In this document: one piece after another, positions 51,567 through 60,806 of the stretch | Layout of the letters: every line of letters begins with the position of its first letter | Position numbering within the stretch: the stretch's first letter is position 1 | Assembly (NCBI RefSeq): GCF_000145235.1 | Contig: NC_014391.1 | Span: 4,472,001 to 4,536,000, forward strand | Direction of reading: 5' to 3' | DNA length: 64,000 nt | Origin: Micromonospora aurantiaca ATCC 27029 | GTDB taxonomy: Bacteria; Actinomycetota; Actinomycetes; Mycobacteriales; Micromonosporaceae | The notes under the pieces: model-generated | The model's input: only the letters and a program-made list of their open reading frames with translations | What the model was told of the DNA's origin: nothing | Database searches by the model: none | Made by a program: the position numbers and the translations under genes

Positions 51567-52700
51567 ATGCGCGTCCTGTTCATCCCGTCCCCCGGGCTCA
51601 GCCACATCCTGCCCACCGTGCCGCTCGCCCGCGCCCTTCAGGCCGCGGGCCACCACGTCCGGTACGCGGGTGGCGGCGACATCCATGCCGTCGCCGAGGC
51701 CGGTTTGTGTGGCGTCGACGCCTCGCCCGGCGCCGACTACGCGAAGTTGTTCATCCCCGACGAGACCGACGGCGTCGACCCGATGCACTCCGACGAGGCG
51801 GGCGTCGCTGATCTCGCAGCCATGTTCGCCCGGGTCTCGGGGGCCGTGGTGAACGGCGCGCTCGCGTTCGCGAAGCAGTGGCGGCCGGACCTGGTCGTGT
51901 ACACCCCGACGCAGGGTGCCGGGCCACTCGTCGCCGCTGCGCTCGGGATACCCTGCGCCGAACTGCCGCTCGGGCCGGCCGACGGTGAGGAGCAGCTGCC
52001 ATCGCTGATCCGTGCGGCGATGGCCACCGACTACGAGCGGCACGCTGTCGGCGGCTCGCCCGGTACCCGGGTCCGGCTCATGCCGATGGCGCCGAGCATC
52101 GAGTCATTGTTGCCCGGTCCGCACACGCCGGGTGCCTGGCCGGTGCGGTACCAGCCTTACAACGGCGGTGCGATCCTGCCGGAGTGGCTCGTGGAAGCGC
52201 CGGCGCGGCCGCGCATCGCGGTCACGCTCGGCACGATCGACGCCCGCTGGGGTGGGATCGCCCAGCTGGCCCCGTTCATCGAGGCCGCCGGTTCTGTCGA
52301 GGCCGAGTTCGTGCTCACTCTGGGCGGCGGTGATGAGGCGCTGCTCGGCAAGTTGCCGCAGAACGTCCGCGTCATCGAGTGGCTCCCGCTTGGTGTGCTC
52401 CTGGAGTCCTGCGCCGGGATCATCCACCACGGCGGCAGCGGCACGATCATGACCGCGCTCGTCGCCGGGGTGCCGCAGTGTGTGATCCCGCAGGGTTCCT
52501 TCCAGAACATCGGGCGCGACGTGCTGGTCAAGCGAGGCATCGGCTTCTCGACCAGTTCGGCCCAGTTGGGTCCTGCAGAGTGCCGGCGGCTCCTCGAGGA
52601 CGACTCGATGCGCGAGGCGGCTCGGGACGCGGCCTCCGAGGCCGCCACCATGCCGCCGGTAGCCGACCTCGTTCCCCGGTTGGTGCAGCTCACCAGGTGA
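51567..52700 (+). CDS. Macrolide-type glycosyltransferase (GT1, activator-independent look)
   Basis: 377-residue GT-B enzyme. N-terminal acceptor domain opens MRVLFIPSPGLSHILPTVPL; the C-terminal donor domain has VIEWLPLGVLLESCAGIIHH and GGSGTIMTALVAGVPQCVIP, the signature of antibiotic glycosyltransferases (EryCIII/DesVII group). It would attach a deoxysugar made by the genes at 56-61 kb to an aglycone not encoded in this window. Adjacent to the flavoenzyme gene, AGGAGAG upstream. Confidence 0.85.
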   Translation: MRVLFIPSPGLSHILPTVPLARALQAAGHHVRYAGGGDIHAVAEAGLCGVDASPGADYAKLFIPDETDGVDPMHSDEAGVADLAAMFARVSGAVVNGALAFAKQWRPDLVVYTPTQGAGPLVAAALGIPCAELPLGPADGEEQLPSLIRAAMATDYERHAVGGSPGTRVRLMPMAPSIESLLPGPHTPGAWPVRYQPYNGGAILPEWLVEAPARPRIAVTLGTIDARWGGIAQLAPFIEAAGSVEAEFVLTLGGGDEALLGKLPQNVRVIEWLPLGVLLESCAGIIHHGGSGTIMTALVAGVPQCVIPQGSFQNIGRDVLVKRGIGFSTSSAQLGPAECRRLLEDDSMREAARDAASEAATMPPVADLVPRLVQLTR

Positions 52701-52710
52701 GCCGGTACGC

Positions 52711-52749
52711 GAAACGGCCTCGCCCGCGGCGACCGGACGAGGCCGTTTC
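52711..52749. terminator. Bidirectional hairpin between convergent genes
   Basis: GAAACGGCCTCG (52711-52722) pairs perfectly with CGAGGCCGTTTC (52738-52749) around a 15-base loop, between the stop codons of the glycosyltransferase (+) and the SnoaL-like gene (-). Confidence 0.75.
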
Positions 52750-52777
52750 ACACTGCCGGCGCTGCCCGGCGTGACGC

Positions 52778-53197
52778 TCAGAGCGCCGGTGCCGGGTGGC
52801 CGAGTTCCCGGAACAGCGGGGCGAAGTCGAATATGTCCCAGTGCTCGACGACCTTGCCCTCCTCGTTGAAGCGCAGCTCCTCGAGGTAGTGCCAGGTGAC
52901 CTTCCGCCCGGTCGCCGGTATCCCGGCGAACTCACCGCTGTGCGTGGCGGTCGCGGTCAACCGGAGCATCACCCGGTCGCCTTCCGCGAGGATGCTCTTC
53001 ACTTCGAGTCGCAGGTCTGAGAAGGACACCAGCGAGCCACGCATCGCCGTCAGGACGAGTTCAGTGTCGTGCGGCTCGCCGTCCAGGTTGTAATGCGTGA
53101 CGTCGGGCGCCCAGTGCTCAGTCACCCCCGACACGTCTGCCCGGTTCCAGGCGGCGACCATCTGCAGGCAGCGATTCTTGTTCTCCAGCGGCGACAT
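52778..53197 (-). CDS. SnoaL-like polyketide cyclase family protein
   Basis: 139-residue alpha+beta barrel of the SnoaL/NTF2 type: CLQMVAAWNRADVSGVTEHWAPDV, HSGEFAGIPATGRKVTWHYLEELRFNEEGKVVEHWDIFD. Members catalyse aldol cyclisation in aromatic polyketides or hydroxylations and isomerisations; the role here is open. GAGGAG lies before the ATG. Together with the glycosyltransferases it suggests a polyketide aglycone. Confidence 0.8.
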   Translation of the reverse strand: MSPLENKNRCLQMVAAWNRADVSGVTEHWAPDVTHYNLDGEPHDTELVLTAMRGSLVSFSDLRLEVKSILAEGDRVMLRLTATATHSGEFAGIPATGRKVTWHYLEELRFNEEGKVVEHWDIFDFAPLFRELGHPAPAL

Positions 53198-53266
53198 GCC
53201 AACTCCTCATGCTCTGGGGTCTGCCGGGTTGCCGCCGATGCTGGCACCCGGCGCTCGGAAAGGGCT

Positions 53267-54019
53267 TCAGTCCTCCTGGTGTCCGGCACAGCCGACGAAG
53301 AGGCCACGGCCCGACTGGCTGCCCTCGAGGTAGCGCACGCTCAATCCCGCGCCCCGGAATGCCTTCTCATACGTGTCGCGGGGGAAGAGCGTGATGCGAT
53401 GCTGCTCGACGAAGTGGTGGACGCCGCCGGTGGGGCGAGCGACGATGTAGTGGACCTCCATTCGGGAAGCGTCGCCGTCGCGCTTGGAGTGCGAGACGCG
53501 TACGACGGTCGTCCCGTCGGCCTCGACGAGGGAGGCCGACACGTATCCGTCGAGGTAGGTGTCCGGGAACCACCAAGGGTCGATCGCGACCACACCGCCG
53601 GGCGAGAGGTGCGCCGCGAAGCGCCGCAGGGCCGCGTTCAGCTCCTCGACGTCGGTGAGGTAACCCACGGAGCCGAACATGCAGGTGATCACGTCGTACC
53701 GCTCGCCGAGATGGAAGGAGCGCATGTCGCCGTGGTGCACGACCGCCCCCGGGATGTTCGTGCGGGCCGCCTCGACCATCGCAGGGGACAGTTCCAGGCC
53801 CTCCACCCGGTCGAAGAGCCGAGCGAACGCGCGCAGGTGCGCACCGGTGCCGCAGGCGACGTCGAGCAGGGTCGCAGCGCCGGGCAGCAACGCCCGCGCC
53901 TGCTCGGCGACGAACGCGGCCTCCTCGTCGTAATCCTTGCCTCGGGCACGGTGCACCAGCTCGTACACCTCGGCCTGTTCCTCGCCGTACATGCCGGCCG
54001 CCGGCACCGATGTCGTCAT
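53267..54019 (-). CDS. SAM N-methyltransferase of the DesVI/TylM1 type (copy 1)
   Basis: 250 residues. VYELVHRARGKDYDEEA start, motif I LLDVACGTGAHLRAF, MFGSVGYLTDVEEL and PWWFPDTYLDGYV match aminosugar N-methyltransferases that dimethylate dTDP-3- or 4-amino sugars. ATGA overlap with the FMN reductase upstream, so the two are co-translated. A second copy lies at 59010. Confidence 0.85.
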   Translation of the reverse strand: MTTSVPAAGMYGEEQAEVYELVHRARGKDYDEEAAFVAEQARALLPGAATLLDVACGTGAHLRAFARLFDRVEGLELSPAMVEAARTNIPGAVVHHGDMRSFHLGERYDVITCMFGSVGYLTDVEELNAALRRFAAHLSPGGVVAIDPWWFPDTYLDGYVSASLVEADGTTVVRVSHSKRDGDASRMEVHYIVARPTGGVHHFVEQHRITLFPRDTYEKAFRGAGLSVRYLEGSQSGRGLFVGCAGHQED

Positions 54020-54630
54020 CGCCGCGCTCCCGCCACCGTCGGCCGCACCCGACGGCGGGCGGCGACGAGTACCTGATCCAGCAGAATCTCCAGAGCGGCC
54101 CGAGTACGGGGGTCGGCGGGCGCTCCGGTCGTGTCCAGTTCGGCGCGCTCACCGGGCAGGGCGAGGCCGAGCGGGGTCGGCCAGCCGCGCAGCGCGTGCG
54201 CGATGGTCCGCAGGGTGGCCAGGGTGGAGTGCGCGCCCTGTTCCCCGGAGGAGATGGCAACGCAGCCGATCGGCCGGTCGCTGAGGAACGGCTCACGGGC
54301 GTCGGCGAGGTCGTTGGCGTAGTCGAGAGCGTTCTTCAGCAGGCCGGAGACGGTGCCGTGATACGTGGGTGAGAGGAGCACGACCCCGTCGGCACGGGCG
54401 AGGGCCGCCACGATCCGTGGTACCCGCTGCGGCCCGTCCCCGCGGTGTGGCCGGTAGAACGGCAACTCGAGGTCGGCGCCGCGCAGGCACGTGACGACGG
54501 CTCCCTCCTCGGCGCATCTACCAGCACACCACACGGCAAGCCGGCCGGTGCGCGACGATGCGCACAGCGAGCCACCGATGAGTACGACCTGGGGAGCCGG
54601 ATGGTTGCTGCGGTGGGGTGGTCCAGGCAT
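54016..54630 (-). CDS. NADPH-dependent FMN reductase
   Basis: 204-residue flavodoxin-like reductase: VLIGGSLCASSRTGRLA phosphate loop near residue 16 and SPTYHGTVSGLLKNALDY, the isoalloxazine-binding signature. It would supply reduced FMN to the flavoenzyme at 50288. Divergent from the GT at 54786; coupled to a methyltransferase downstream. Confidence 0.85.
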   Translation of the reverse strand: MPGPPHRSNHPAPQVVLIGGSLCASSRTGRLAVWCAGRCAEEGAVVTCLRGADLELPFYRPHRGDGPQRVPRIVAALARADGVVLLSPTYHGTVSGLLKNALDYANDLADAREPFLSDRPIGCVAISSGEQGAHSTLATLRTIAHALRGWPTPLGLALPGERAELDTTGAPADPRTRAALEILLDQVLVAARRRVRPTVAGARR

Positions 54631-54785
54631 CGACGGACCTCTTTCTGTCGTGCTGAACGTCGTGTCATGGCGACTCTGCCCGGCTCCGGTCGGCGACGCA
54701 TCGACGCCCGCTCGAGCACCTTTCGACCGGATGTGGCCAGGATGGCGACGCGCAGGCCGTGCGCATCCGTACCGAGGGAGCTGCG

Positions 54786-55994
54786 GTGAAGGTCCTGTTC
54801 ACGGTGTCGTCCTGGCCCACCCACTACGCCGTGATGGTGCCGATCGGCTGGGCACTGCAGGCCGGCGGGCACGAGGTGCGCGTTTTGTGCACCCCGTCGC
54901 AGGTAGCGCCGCTGTGCGCAGCGGGGCTGACTCCGGTGCCGATTCTGGACAGTCCGTCGGACGAGATCCGGCTCCGCCTGCAGTACTTCATGGAGGCGGT
55001 CGACGGGGTATGGCCGTACCCGTGGCCGCCGTTGCATCCGATCACCGGCGCGCAGCTGGACGGCTTGGACGACTTCGACCTGACCGGGTTTCGCGAGCGT
55101 CAGCTCCCGGAGGTCGCCGCCCGGGCCGCGGCCAGCTTCGACGCCGCGGTCGAGTACACGACGGCGTTCCGGCCGGACTTCGTGCTGCACGACCCGGCGA
55201 GCCTGGAGGGCCTGCTCGCCGGCCTCGTCACCGGCGTCAAGACGGCCATGGTGCTGTGGGGTCCGGTCGGTCCGGCCGAACCAGAGCACATGCGGATCGT
55301 GCCGGATGACATCAGCGGCTCCTTCGCCCGCTACGGTCTCGGCCCGTTCGACGCCGGCATGATCAAGACGGTCGTCGACCCGTGCCCGTCATCGGTCGAA
55401 CCGCCGCTGGCGGCCGAGCGGCTGCCGGTGCGCTACGTCCCCTACAACGGCACCGCCCCGGCTCCGACGTGGCTGCTCGAACCCATCGACCGTCCGCGGG
55501 TCTGCCTGTCCTGGTCGACGGCGTTGCGCTCGATGTCGGGTCCCCGCTCGTTCGTGCTGCCCGAGGCAGTGCGTGCGCTCGAAGGCCTGGACGCCGAGGT
55601 GGTGCTCACCGCGACCGCACAGGACGTGGCCGAGCTCGGCCCGGTGCCGCCGACGGTGCGGGTACTCGAGCGGCTTCCGTTACGGCTGCTGCTGCCGACG
55701 TGCTCAGCGGTTGTCCACCACGGAGGCGGCGGCAGCACCCTGACCTCGCTCTGGGCGGGCGTGCCACAGGTGCTGCTGACGTTCGCCTCCGAACAGGCCG
55801 CGTCGGCGACCCGGGTGGCCGCCGCCGGCGCTGCGGTTCAGCTACCGGGTCACCTCGTCGACGCCGCCGCGATCCGCCGTGCCATCGACGAACTGCTCGC
55901 CGACGGGTCGTACAGGCGGTCGGCCGTGCGGCTGCGCGGAGAGATGGAGCAGCGGCCGACGCCCGCGGATCTCGTAGACCTGATCGGCGTCTGA
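54786..55994 (+). CDS. Antibiotic-type glycosyltransferase (GT1), second copy
   Basis: 402 residues, GT-B fold. VKVLFTVSSWPTHYAVMVPIGWALQAGGHEVRVL acceptor-side start; LERLPLRLLLPTCSAVVHHGGGGSTLTSLWAGVPQVLL donor-binding motif with HHGGxGS. GTG start with GAGGGAG upstream. Distinct from the copy at 51567, which suggests two sugars or two acceptor positions on the product. Confidence 0.87.
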   Translation: MKVLFTVSSWPTHYAVMVPIGWALQAGGHEVRVLCTPSQVAPLCAAGLTPVPILDSPSDEIRLRLQYFMEAVDGVWPYPWPPLHPITGAQLDGLDDFDLTGFRERQLPEVAARAAASFDAAVEYTTAFRPDFVLHDPASLEGLLAGLVTGVKTAMVLWGPVGPAEPEHMRIVPDDISGSFARYGLGPFDAGMIKTVVDPCPSSVEPPLAAERLPVRYVPYNGTAPAPTWLLEPIDRPRVCLSWSTALRSMSGPRSFVLPEAVRALEGLDAEVVLTATAQDVAELGPVPPTVRVLERLPLRLLLPTCSAVVHHGGGGSTLTSLWAGVPQVLLTFASEQAASATRVAAAGAAVQLPGHLVDAAAIRRAIDELLADGSYRRSAVRLRGEMEQRPTPADLVDLIGV

Positions 55995-56157
55995 CTCTCT
56001 GCTTCCTCCTCCGTGACAGCTCTCCGGCTCCCTGACGGCGATCATCGAAGCTGCACGTGTCGAGCGGACCGGCTGGCGGCACTGCGGATACGGCTGCGGT
56101 TGCCGCTCAACGACACCGACGACCGCCCCGCCTGACCGCCGGGCGGCCGGCGGGTGC

Positions 56158-57594
56158 TCAGGTGATCAGGCTGTGCAGGCAGGCGAGCATGCTGCGCGCC
56201 TGGACGCTCAGGTAGTGGCTGTGTCGCAGCAGCGCCACAAGCTGGTGCACGGCGATCCAGCGGAACGCCCGATGCTCCAGCTCGGCGCCGCGACTGGTCT
56301 CGACGATCATGTACCGGTTGAGCGCGTGGAAGAATCGACCGCCCTCCTCGGACAGCACGGTGTCGAAGTGGATCTGGTCGGCAGGCGCGTCGAGAAAGTC
56401 TGGGAGGAACCGCGGCCGGTCGCCGGGTGGCAGCATCTCGTGGTTGCCGGGGATGCACTGCACGGTGGGACCGAGTTCGACGACGTCGAGATACCCGGGC
56501 TCGACTCTGGCCTGCACGAGGACGTGCAGCACGCCGCCGATGTCCTGCACCAGGAGTCCGATCAGCCCGGTGCCGACCGGCTCGATCATCGGCTGCGTCC
56601 AGTGGGCGACCTCACGCCCGCCCGCCGAGACGCCGACTCCGATGACCGAGAAGAACCGGCCGCTCTCGTGGACGATCGCGTCCTCAGTCCGATGCCAGCC
56701 GGTCACCTCGTTCAGCGGGATCCGCCGGGTCTCGACGTCGAGCCCGCAGCGCATCTCGGTGATCCAACTGAGGACCTCGCCCGTGGTGTGCAGACTGCCG
56801 GCGGTCTCGTCGCAGGCACGGATCAGCGACTCGCGGATCGCGCCGCCGCCGGACAGCACCCTGTGCACACCGGCGCCAGCGAACGGCAGGCATGACAACA
56901 CGGTGCGAGCGTCCATGTTCACCAGATCGTCTGCGCTGAGCAAGGCATGGATCTGGCCGAGCGTGAGCCAGCGGAACCCGTCCAGCACCTCGACGTCCCC
57001 GGTCACCTCGACGACCATGTTCCGGTTGCGCTTGCGGTAGAACCAGGACCCCTGCTCGGACTGGCGTACATCACCGATCACCCGGTGCATACCGGGGTGG
57101 CGGAAGTAGTCCAGGTACGGCACGGCACGGCCGTTGTGTACCCGCGTGTAGTTGCTTCGGGTCGCCTGTACGGTCGGCGACAACTGCAGGCCGTTGCCGT
57201 TGCCCGGTTCCACCTTCGCCTGCATCAGGAAATGCAGTACCCCGTCGAACTCCTTGGCGATGATGCCGAGAATTCCGATCTCCGGCTGGTGGATGATCGG
57301 CTGGCGCCAGTGGGCGACCGGCCCGCCGGGAACCGCCACGTCGATGCCCTGCACCACGAAGAACTTGCTCAGGTCGTGGCGGATGTCGCCGGTCGCCGGG
57401 TCGGTGTGCCAGCTCTTCAGCGCCGACAACGGAATCCGGCGTACGTCGGTGTACGCGCGCCGGGCGAATTCGTCAAACCAGCCCCGGACGTCCGCAACGC
57501 CGGCGCCGTCGCGGACGAGAGCCGAGCGGGCTAGGCGCAGGTGGATCGGCTCACGATCGACCCGTAACGTCGTGGCAGGGGGCAGGACAGGCAT
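56158..57594 (-). CDS. NDP-hexose 2,3-dehydratase (EvaA-type)
   Basis: 478 residues made of two homologous halves (about 20-230 and 255-478), each with the pattern GGPVAHWRQPIIHQPEIGILG / GGREVAHWTQPMIEPVGTGL, typical of the hexose 2,3-dehydratase family. It removes the C2 hydroxyl of dTDP-4-keto-6-deoxyglucose to give a 3,4-diketo-2,6-dideoxysugar, the committed step to 2-deoxysugars. GGAGG precedes the ATG. Separated from the upstream aminotransferase by a hairpin. Confidence 0.93.
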   Translation of the reverse strand: MPVLPPATTLRVDREPIHLRLARSALVRDGAGVADVRGWFDEFARRAYTDVRRIPLSALKSWHTDPATGDIRHDLSKFFVVQGIDVAVPGGPVAHWRQPIIHQPEIGILGIIAKEFDGVLHFLMQAKVEPGNGNGLQLSPTVQATRSNYTRVHNGRAVPYLDYFRHPGMHRVIGDVRQSEQGSWFYRKRNRNMVVEVTGDVEVLDGFRWLTLGQIHALLSADDLVNMDARTVLSCLPFAGAGVHRVLSGGGAIRESLIRACDETAGSLHTTGEVLSWITEMRCGLDVETRRIPLNEVTGWHRTEDAIVHESGRFFSVIGVGVSAGGREVAHWTQPMIEPVGTGLIGLLVQDIGGVLHVLVQARVEPGYLDVVELGPTVQCIPGNHEMLPPGDRPRFLPDFLDAPADQIHFDTVLSEEGGRFFHALNRYMIVETSRGAELEHRAFRWIAVHQLVALLRHSHYLSVQARSMLACLHSLIT

Positions 57595-57693
57595 GCGGCA
57601 GTCCTCCGTCGTCGTTACCAAGTGCGAAGTCTCGACGGTCGCGCACCCGTCACGGGTAACCGCCGACGATGGCTGGATCCGCGCTCTACTGGC

Positions 57694-57711
57694 GCGCGAG
57701 CAGGCTCGCGC
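57694..57711 (-). terminator. Hairpin after the aminotransferase gene
   Basis: GCGCGAGC-N2-GCTCGCGC, a perfect 8-base-pair stem, 11 bases past the aminotransferase stop on the minus strand and before the dehydratase start. It probably attenuates read-through. Confidence 0.5.
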
Positions 57712-57721
57712 ACCGGCCCGG

Positions 57722-58831
57722 TCACAGCTTGGCCAGAACCTTTTGGAGCGCATCGATGATCCGGTCCTGCTTCGCCGGCTCCAGCGCGGGATACATCGGC
57801 AGCGAGAAGATCTCCCCCGCCAGCTTCTCCGTGATCGGCAGGGCGCCCTCGGCATAGCCCAGATGCGCGAAGCCGGTCATCGTGTGCACCGGCCAGGGAT
57901 AGCTGATGTTGAGGTTGATGTCGTACTCGCGCAGAGCGGCGATGATCTCGTCCCGCCGGGGATGGCGCACCACGTAGACGTAGTAGACGTGCTCGTTGTG
58001 GGGTGCGACCACCGGCAGCGCGAGGTCCGTCCCGGCCAGCGCGGCGGCATACCGGTCGGCCACCGCCCGCCGAGCCGCGATGTAGCTGTCCAGCCGGCGC
58101 AGCTTGCGGCGCAGGATCTCCGCGTGGACCTCGTCGAGGCGGCTGTTGTGACCGGGCGTCTCGACGACGTAGTAGCGCTCCTCCATGCCGTAGTACCGCA
58201 GCCTGCGCAGCCGCCGGGCCGTCTCGTCGTCGTCGGTGACGACCGCTCCCCCGTCGCCGTATGTGCCGAGCACCTTGGTGGGGTAGAACGAGAACGCGCT
58301 GGCGTCACCGGTCGTTCCGGCCAGCCGGCCGCGGTGGCGCGCGCCGTGCGCCTGCGCGCAGTCCTCCAGCAGGATCAGATCGTGGGCGTCGGCGAGTGCG
58401 CGCAGTTCGGTCAGGTCGACGCACTGTCCGTACAGGTGCACCGGCAGGATGCAGGTGGTCCGCGGGCCGACCACGCTGCTCACCGCTGAGTTGTCCATCA
58501 GGTACGTGTCACTGTCGACGTCGACGAAGACCGGCACCGCGCCGACCGAGTCGATCGCGACGATCGTCGGCGCTGCAGTGTTCGACACCGTGATCACCTC
58601 GTCGCCCGGGCGGACCCCGGCCGCCTGCAGCGCGAGCTTGATCGCGTTCGTGCCGTTGTCGACGCCGACGCAGTGGGCCATCCCGTGCCAGGCCGCATAC
58701 TCCGCCTCGAACGCCTTTACGCTCTGGCCCAGCACCAGTTGACCGGACCGGAACACGGTGTCGACCGCGTCGAGGATGTCGTCCCGCTCGGTCTCGTACT
58801 CGCCGAGGTAGTCCCATACGTTGTCGCTCAT
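57722..58831 (-). CDS. DegT/DnrJ/EryC1 sugar aminotransferase
   Basis: 369 residues, PLP fold type I. GVDNGTNAIKLALQAAG, LEDCAQAHGARHRG and the PLP-lysine SFYPTKVLGTYGDGG are present. The sequence is like C3 aminotransferases of daunosamine-, vancosamine- and kijanose-type pathways (from memory), so it probably aminates the 3-keto group made by the 2,3-dehydratase; a 4-aminotransferase cannot be ruled out. Makes the amine for the N-methyltransferases or N-oxygenase. Confidence 0.9.
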   Translation of the reverse strand: MSDNVWDYLGEYETERDDILDAVDTVFRSGQLVLGQSVKAFEAEYAAWHGMAHCVGVDNGTNAIKLALQAAGVRPGDEVITVSNTAAPTIVAIDSVGAVPVFVDVDSDTYLMDNSAVSSVVGPRTTCILPVHLYGQCVDLTELRALADAHDLILLEDCAQAHGARHRGRLAGTTGDASAFSFYPTKVLGTYGDGGAVVTDDDETARRLRRLRYYGMEERYYVVETPGHNSRLDEVHAEILRRKLRRLDSYIAARRAVADRYAAALAGTDLALPVVAPHNEHVYYVYVVRHPRRDEIIAALREYDINLNISYPWPVHTMTGFAHLGYAEGALPITEKLAGEIFSLPMYPALEPAKQDRIIDALQKVLAKL

Positions 58832-59009
58832 CGATGCGCCGGCCCCTCATCCGTTCGCTGCGCCAGGCTAGGTCGGCACGACGTTCGCAGCACGCGCTCG
58901 GGAACCGCTGCAACGCGGCTCGATACACCTTGGTGAGCCGTTCAGCACGCCGCGAGCGGGCTCTGCCAGGGTTCTTGGCCGACACCCTCCCCTTTTCGCA
59001 GGAGCGCCG

Positions 59010-59720
59010 ATGTACAGCGCCGATCTGGCCGACGTGTACGAGCGGATCTATCAGAGCCGGGGCAAGGACTGGGGCGCCGAAGCCGTCCTCGTCGACGAGG
59101 TCGTGCGCCGGCACCGCCCGGCGGCGCGCACGCTGCTCGACGTCGCCTGCGGAACCGGGGCCCATCTCGAAGCGCTGTCCCGCCGATTCGCGCACGTCGA
59201 GGGCCTCGAACTGGCCGAACCGATGCGGGAGCGGGCCAGGCTGCGGCTGCCCGGCGTCCACATCCGGGCCGGCGACATGCGCGACTTCGACCTGCACACC
59301 ACCTTCGACGCGATCACGTGCATGTTCTGCTCGATCGCGTACGTGGACACGGTCGAGGAGATGCGCGCCGCCATCGGTTGCATGGCGCGGCACCTGGCGC
59401 CCGGAGGGGTCCTGGTCGTCGAGCCCTGGTGGTTCCCTGAACAGTTCATCGAGGGCTACGTGGCGGGTGACCTGGCCCGTGGTGAGGACCTCACGATCGC
59501 CCGGATCTCCCATTCGACACTCGACGGCCGGGCCACCCGGATGGAGGTCCGGTTCCTGGTCGCCGACGAGTCGGGTATCCGCGAGTTCGTGGAGATCGAC
59601 CGCTTGACGCTGTTCACGCGTGAGGAGTACGAATCAGCTTTCCGCGATGCCGGATGCTCGATCGAGTTCCTCCCCGGCCCGCCGACCGGGCGCGGCCTGT
59701 TCGTCGGTATCCGACAGTGA
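59010..59720 (+). CDS. SAM N-methyltransferase of the DesVI/TylM1 type (copy 2)
   Basis: 236 residues. MYSADLADVYERIYQSRGKDW, motif I LLDVACGTGAHLEAL, MFCSIAYVDTVEEM and PWWFPEQFIEGYV closely parallel the copy at 53267, so the two are paralogues (recognisably similar but divergent). GGAG precedes the ATG. It is convergent with the ketoreductase gene. N-methylation of an aminosugar is the expected reaction; the presence of two copies hints at stepwise methylation or two aminosugars. Confidence 0.87.
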   Translation: MYSADLADVYERIYQSRGKDWGAEAVLVDEVVRRHRPAARTLLDVACGTGAHLEALSRRFAHVEGLELAEPMRERARLRLPGVHIRAGDMRDFDLHTTFDAITCMFCSIAYVDTVEEMRAAIGCMARHLAPGGVLVVEPWWFPEQFIEGYVAGDLARGEDLTIARISHSTLDGRATRMEVRFLVADESGIREFVEIDRLTLFTREEYESAFRDAGCSIEFLPGPPTGRGLFVGIRQ

Positions 59721-59735
59721 GGGCGTGCGGCACCG

Positions 59736-60731
59736 TCATCCGGCCGCACGCAGCATTCTCGCCGGGGAACCGGTCACGCGTGCCACGTCGCGGACCGCCT
59801 CGACCAGTTGGGCCTGCCGCAGGGTGGCCCGCTCCTCGATCGGCCCGTCGACACCGGAGCGAACCGCCTGGACGAACGCCCGCACCGCGTTGCGTACCTG
59901 CGGGTCGGCCGGCATCGCCAACTCGGTGGCCTGATCCTGGCGTTCCACCCGGACCGGCGGTTTCAGCTGGTCCGGCGGCGTGAACGCCCGGTCGACGGCG
60001 ATCCGGCCGGTGCTGCCCCACAGCGCGTACTCGCACCGGTAGGAGTGGTCGAAGCCGAACGCCAGCTGTACCGCCACGCCGTCCGGCGCGGCCAGCAGGG
60101 CGGATCCGGCCACGTCGACGCCGGTGGTCTCGTCGTACCGCAGCGTGGCGGCGAGCACCTCGAGTTCCGGCAGGAACAGCTGCGCCGCCCGCAGCGGGTA
60201 CACCCCCACGTCGAGCAGTGCGCCGCCGCCGAGGGCCGGCTGGTAGCGGAACCCGGCCGGATCGAGTGGCGGCACACCGAACGAGCTGGAGAACACCTGC
60301 AGCCGGCCGATGGCGTTGGCGGCGACCATGGCCCGGACTGCGTCGTGCTGCGAGTGGTGCAGGAACATGAAGTTCTCGGCGAGGACACGTCCGCGTTCGC
60401 GGGCGACGGCCATCAGTTCGACCGTCTCCACGTGCGTGGTGCACAACGGCTTCTCGGCGAGCACGTGTTTGCCGGCCTGCAGCGCCTCCGCCACCCACTC
60501 GTAGTGCAGCCGCGGCGGCAGCGGGATGTACACCGCCTCGACGTCGTCGCGCTTGAGCAGATCGCGGTAGCCGGTCACCGCCGCGCAGCCGAACCGGCCG
60601 GCGACCTGTTCGGCCTTGGACCGGCTCCGGCTGGCCACCGCGACGACCTCGACACCGTCGAGCCCTGCGATCGTGGGCATCAACCGCCGGATGGCGATGT
60701 CGGCGCACCCGAGCACGCCCATCCGAAGCAC
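59736..60731 (-). CDS. NDP-hexose 3-ketoreductase (Gfo/Idh/MocA family)
   Basis: About 331 residues. MGVLGCADIAIRRLMP nucleotide-binding start, AEKPLCTTHVET (catalytic Lys) and GGGALLDVGVYPLRAAQLF typical of 3-ketoreductases (e.g. SpnN/UrdT-like). It reduces the 3-keto of the dehydratase product to a 2,6-dideoxy-4-keto sugar. I prefer GTG 60731; ATG 60722 also fits and a longer start at 60803 is unlikely. Same strand as, and 75 bases after, SARP3, so possibly co-transcribed. Confidence 0.87.
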   Translation of the reverse strand: MLRMGVLGCADIAIRRLMPTIAGLDGVEVVAVASRSRSKAEQVAGRFGCAAVTGYRDLLKRDDVEAVYIPLPPRLHYEWVAEALQAGKHVLAEKPLCTTHVETVELMAVARERGRVLAENFMFLHHSQHDAVRAMVAANAIGRLQVFSSSFGVPPLDPAGFRYQPALGGGALLDVGVYPLRAAQLFLPELEVLAATLRYDETTGVDVAGSALLAAPDGVAVQLAFGFDHSYRCEYALWGSTGRIAVDRAFTPPDQLKPPVRVERQDQATELAMPADPQVRNAVRAFVQAVRSGVDGPIEERATLRQAQLVEAVRDVARVTGSPARMLRAAG

Positions 60732-60806
60732 AGAACCGGATCCAGACAACGGGCACCTCTCAGCGCGGGCGTACGTGCGAACCAAGGCGACCCTGGCGGG
60801 CACGCC

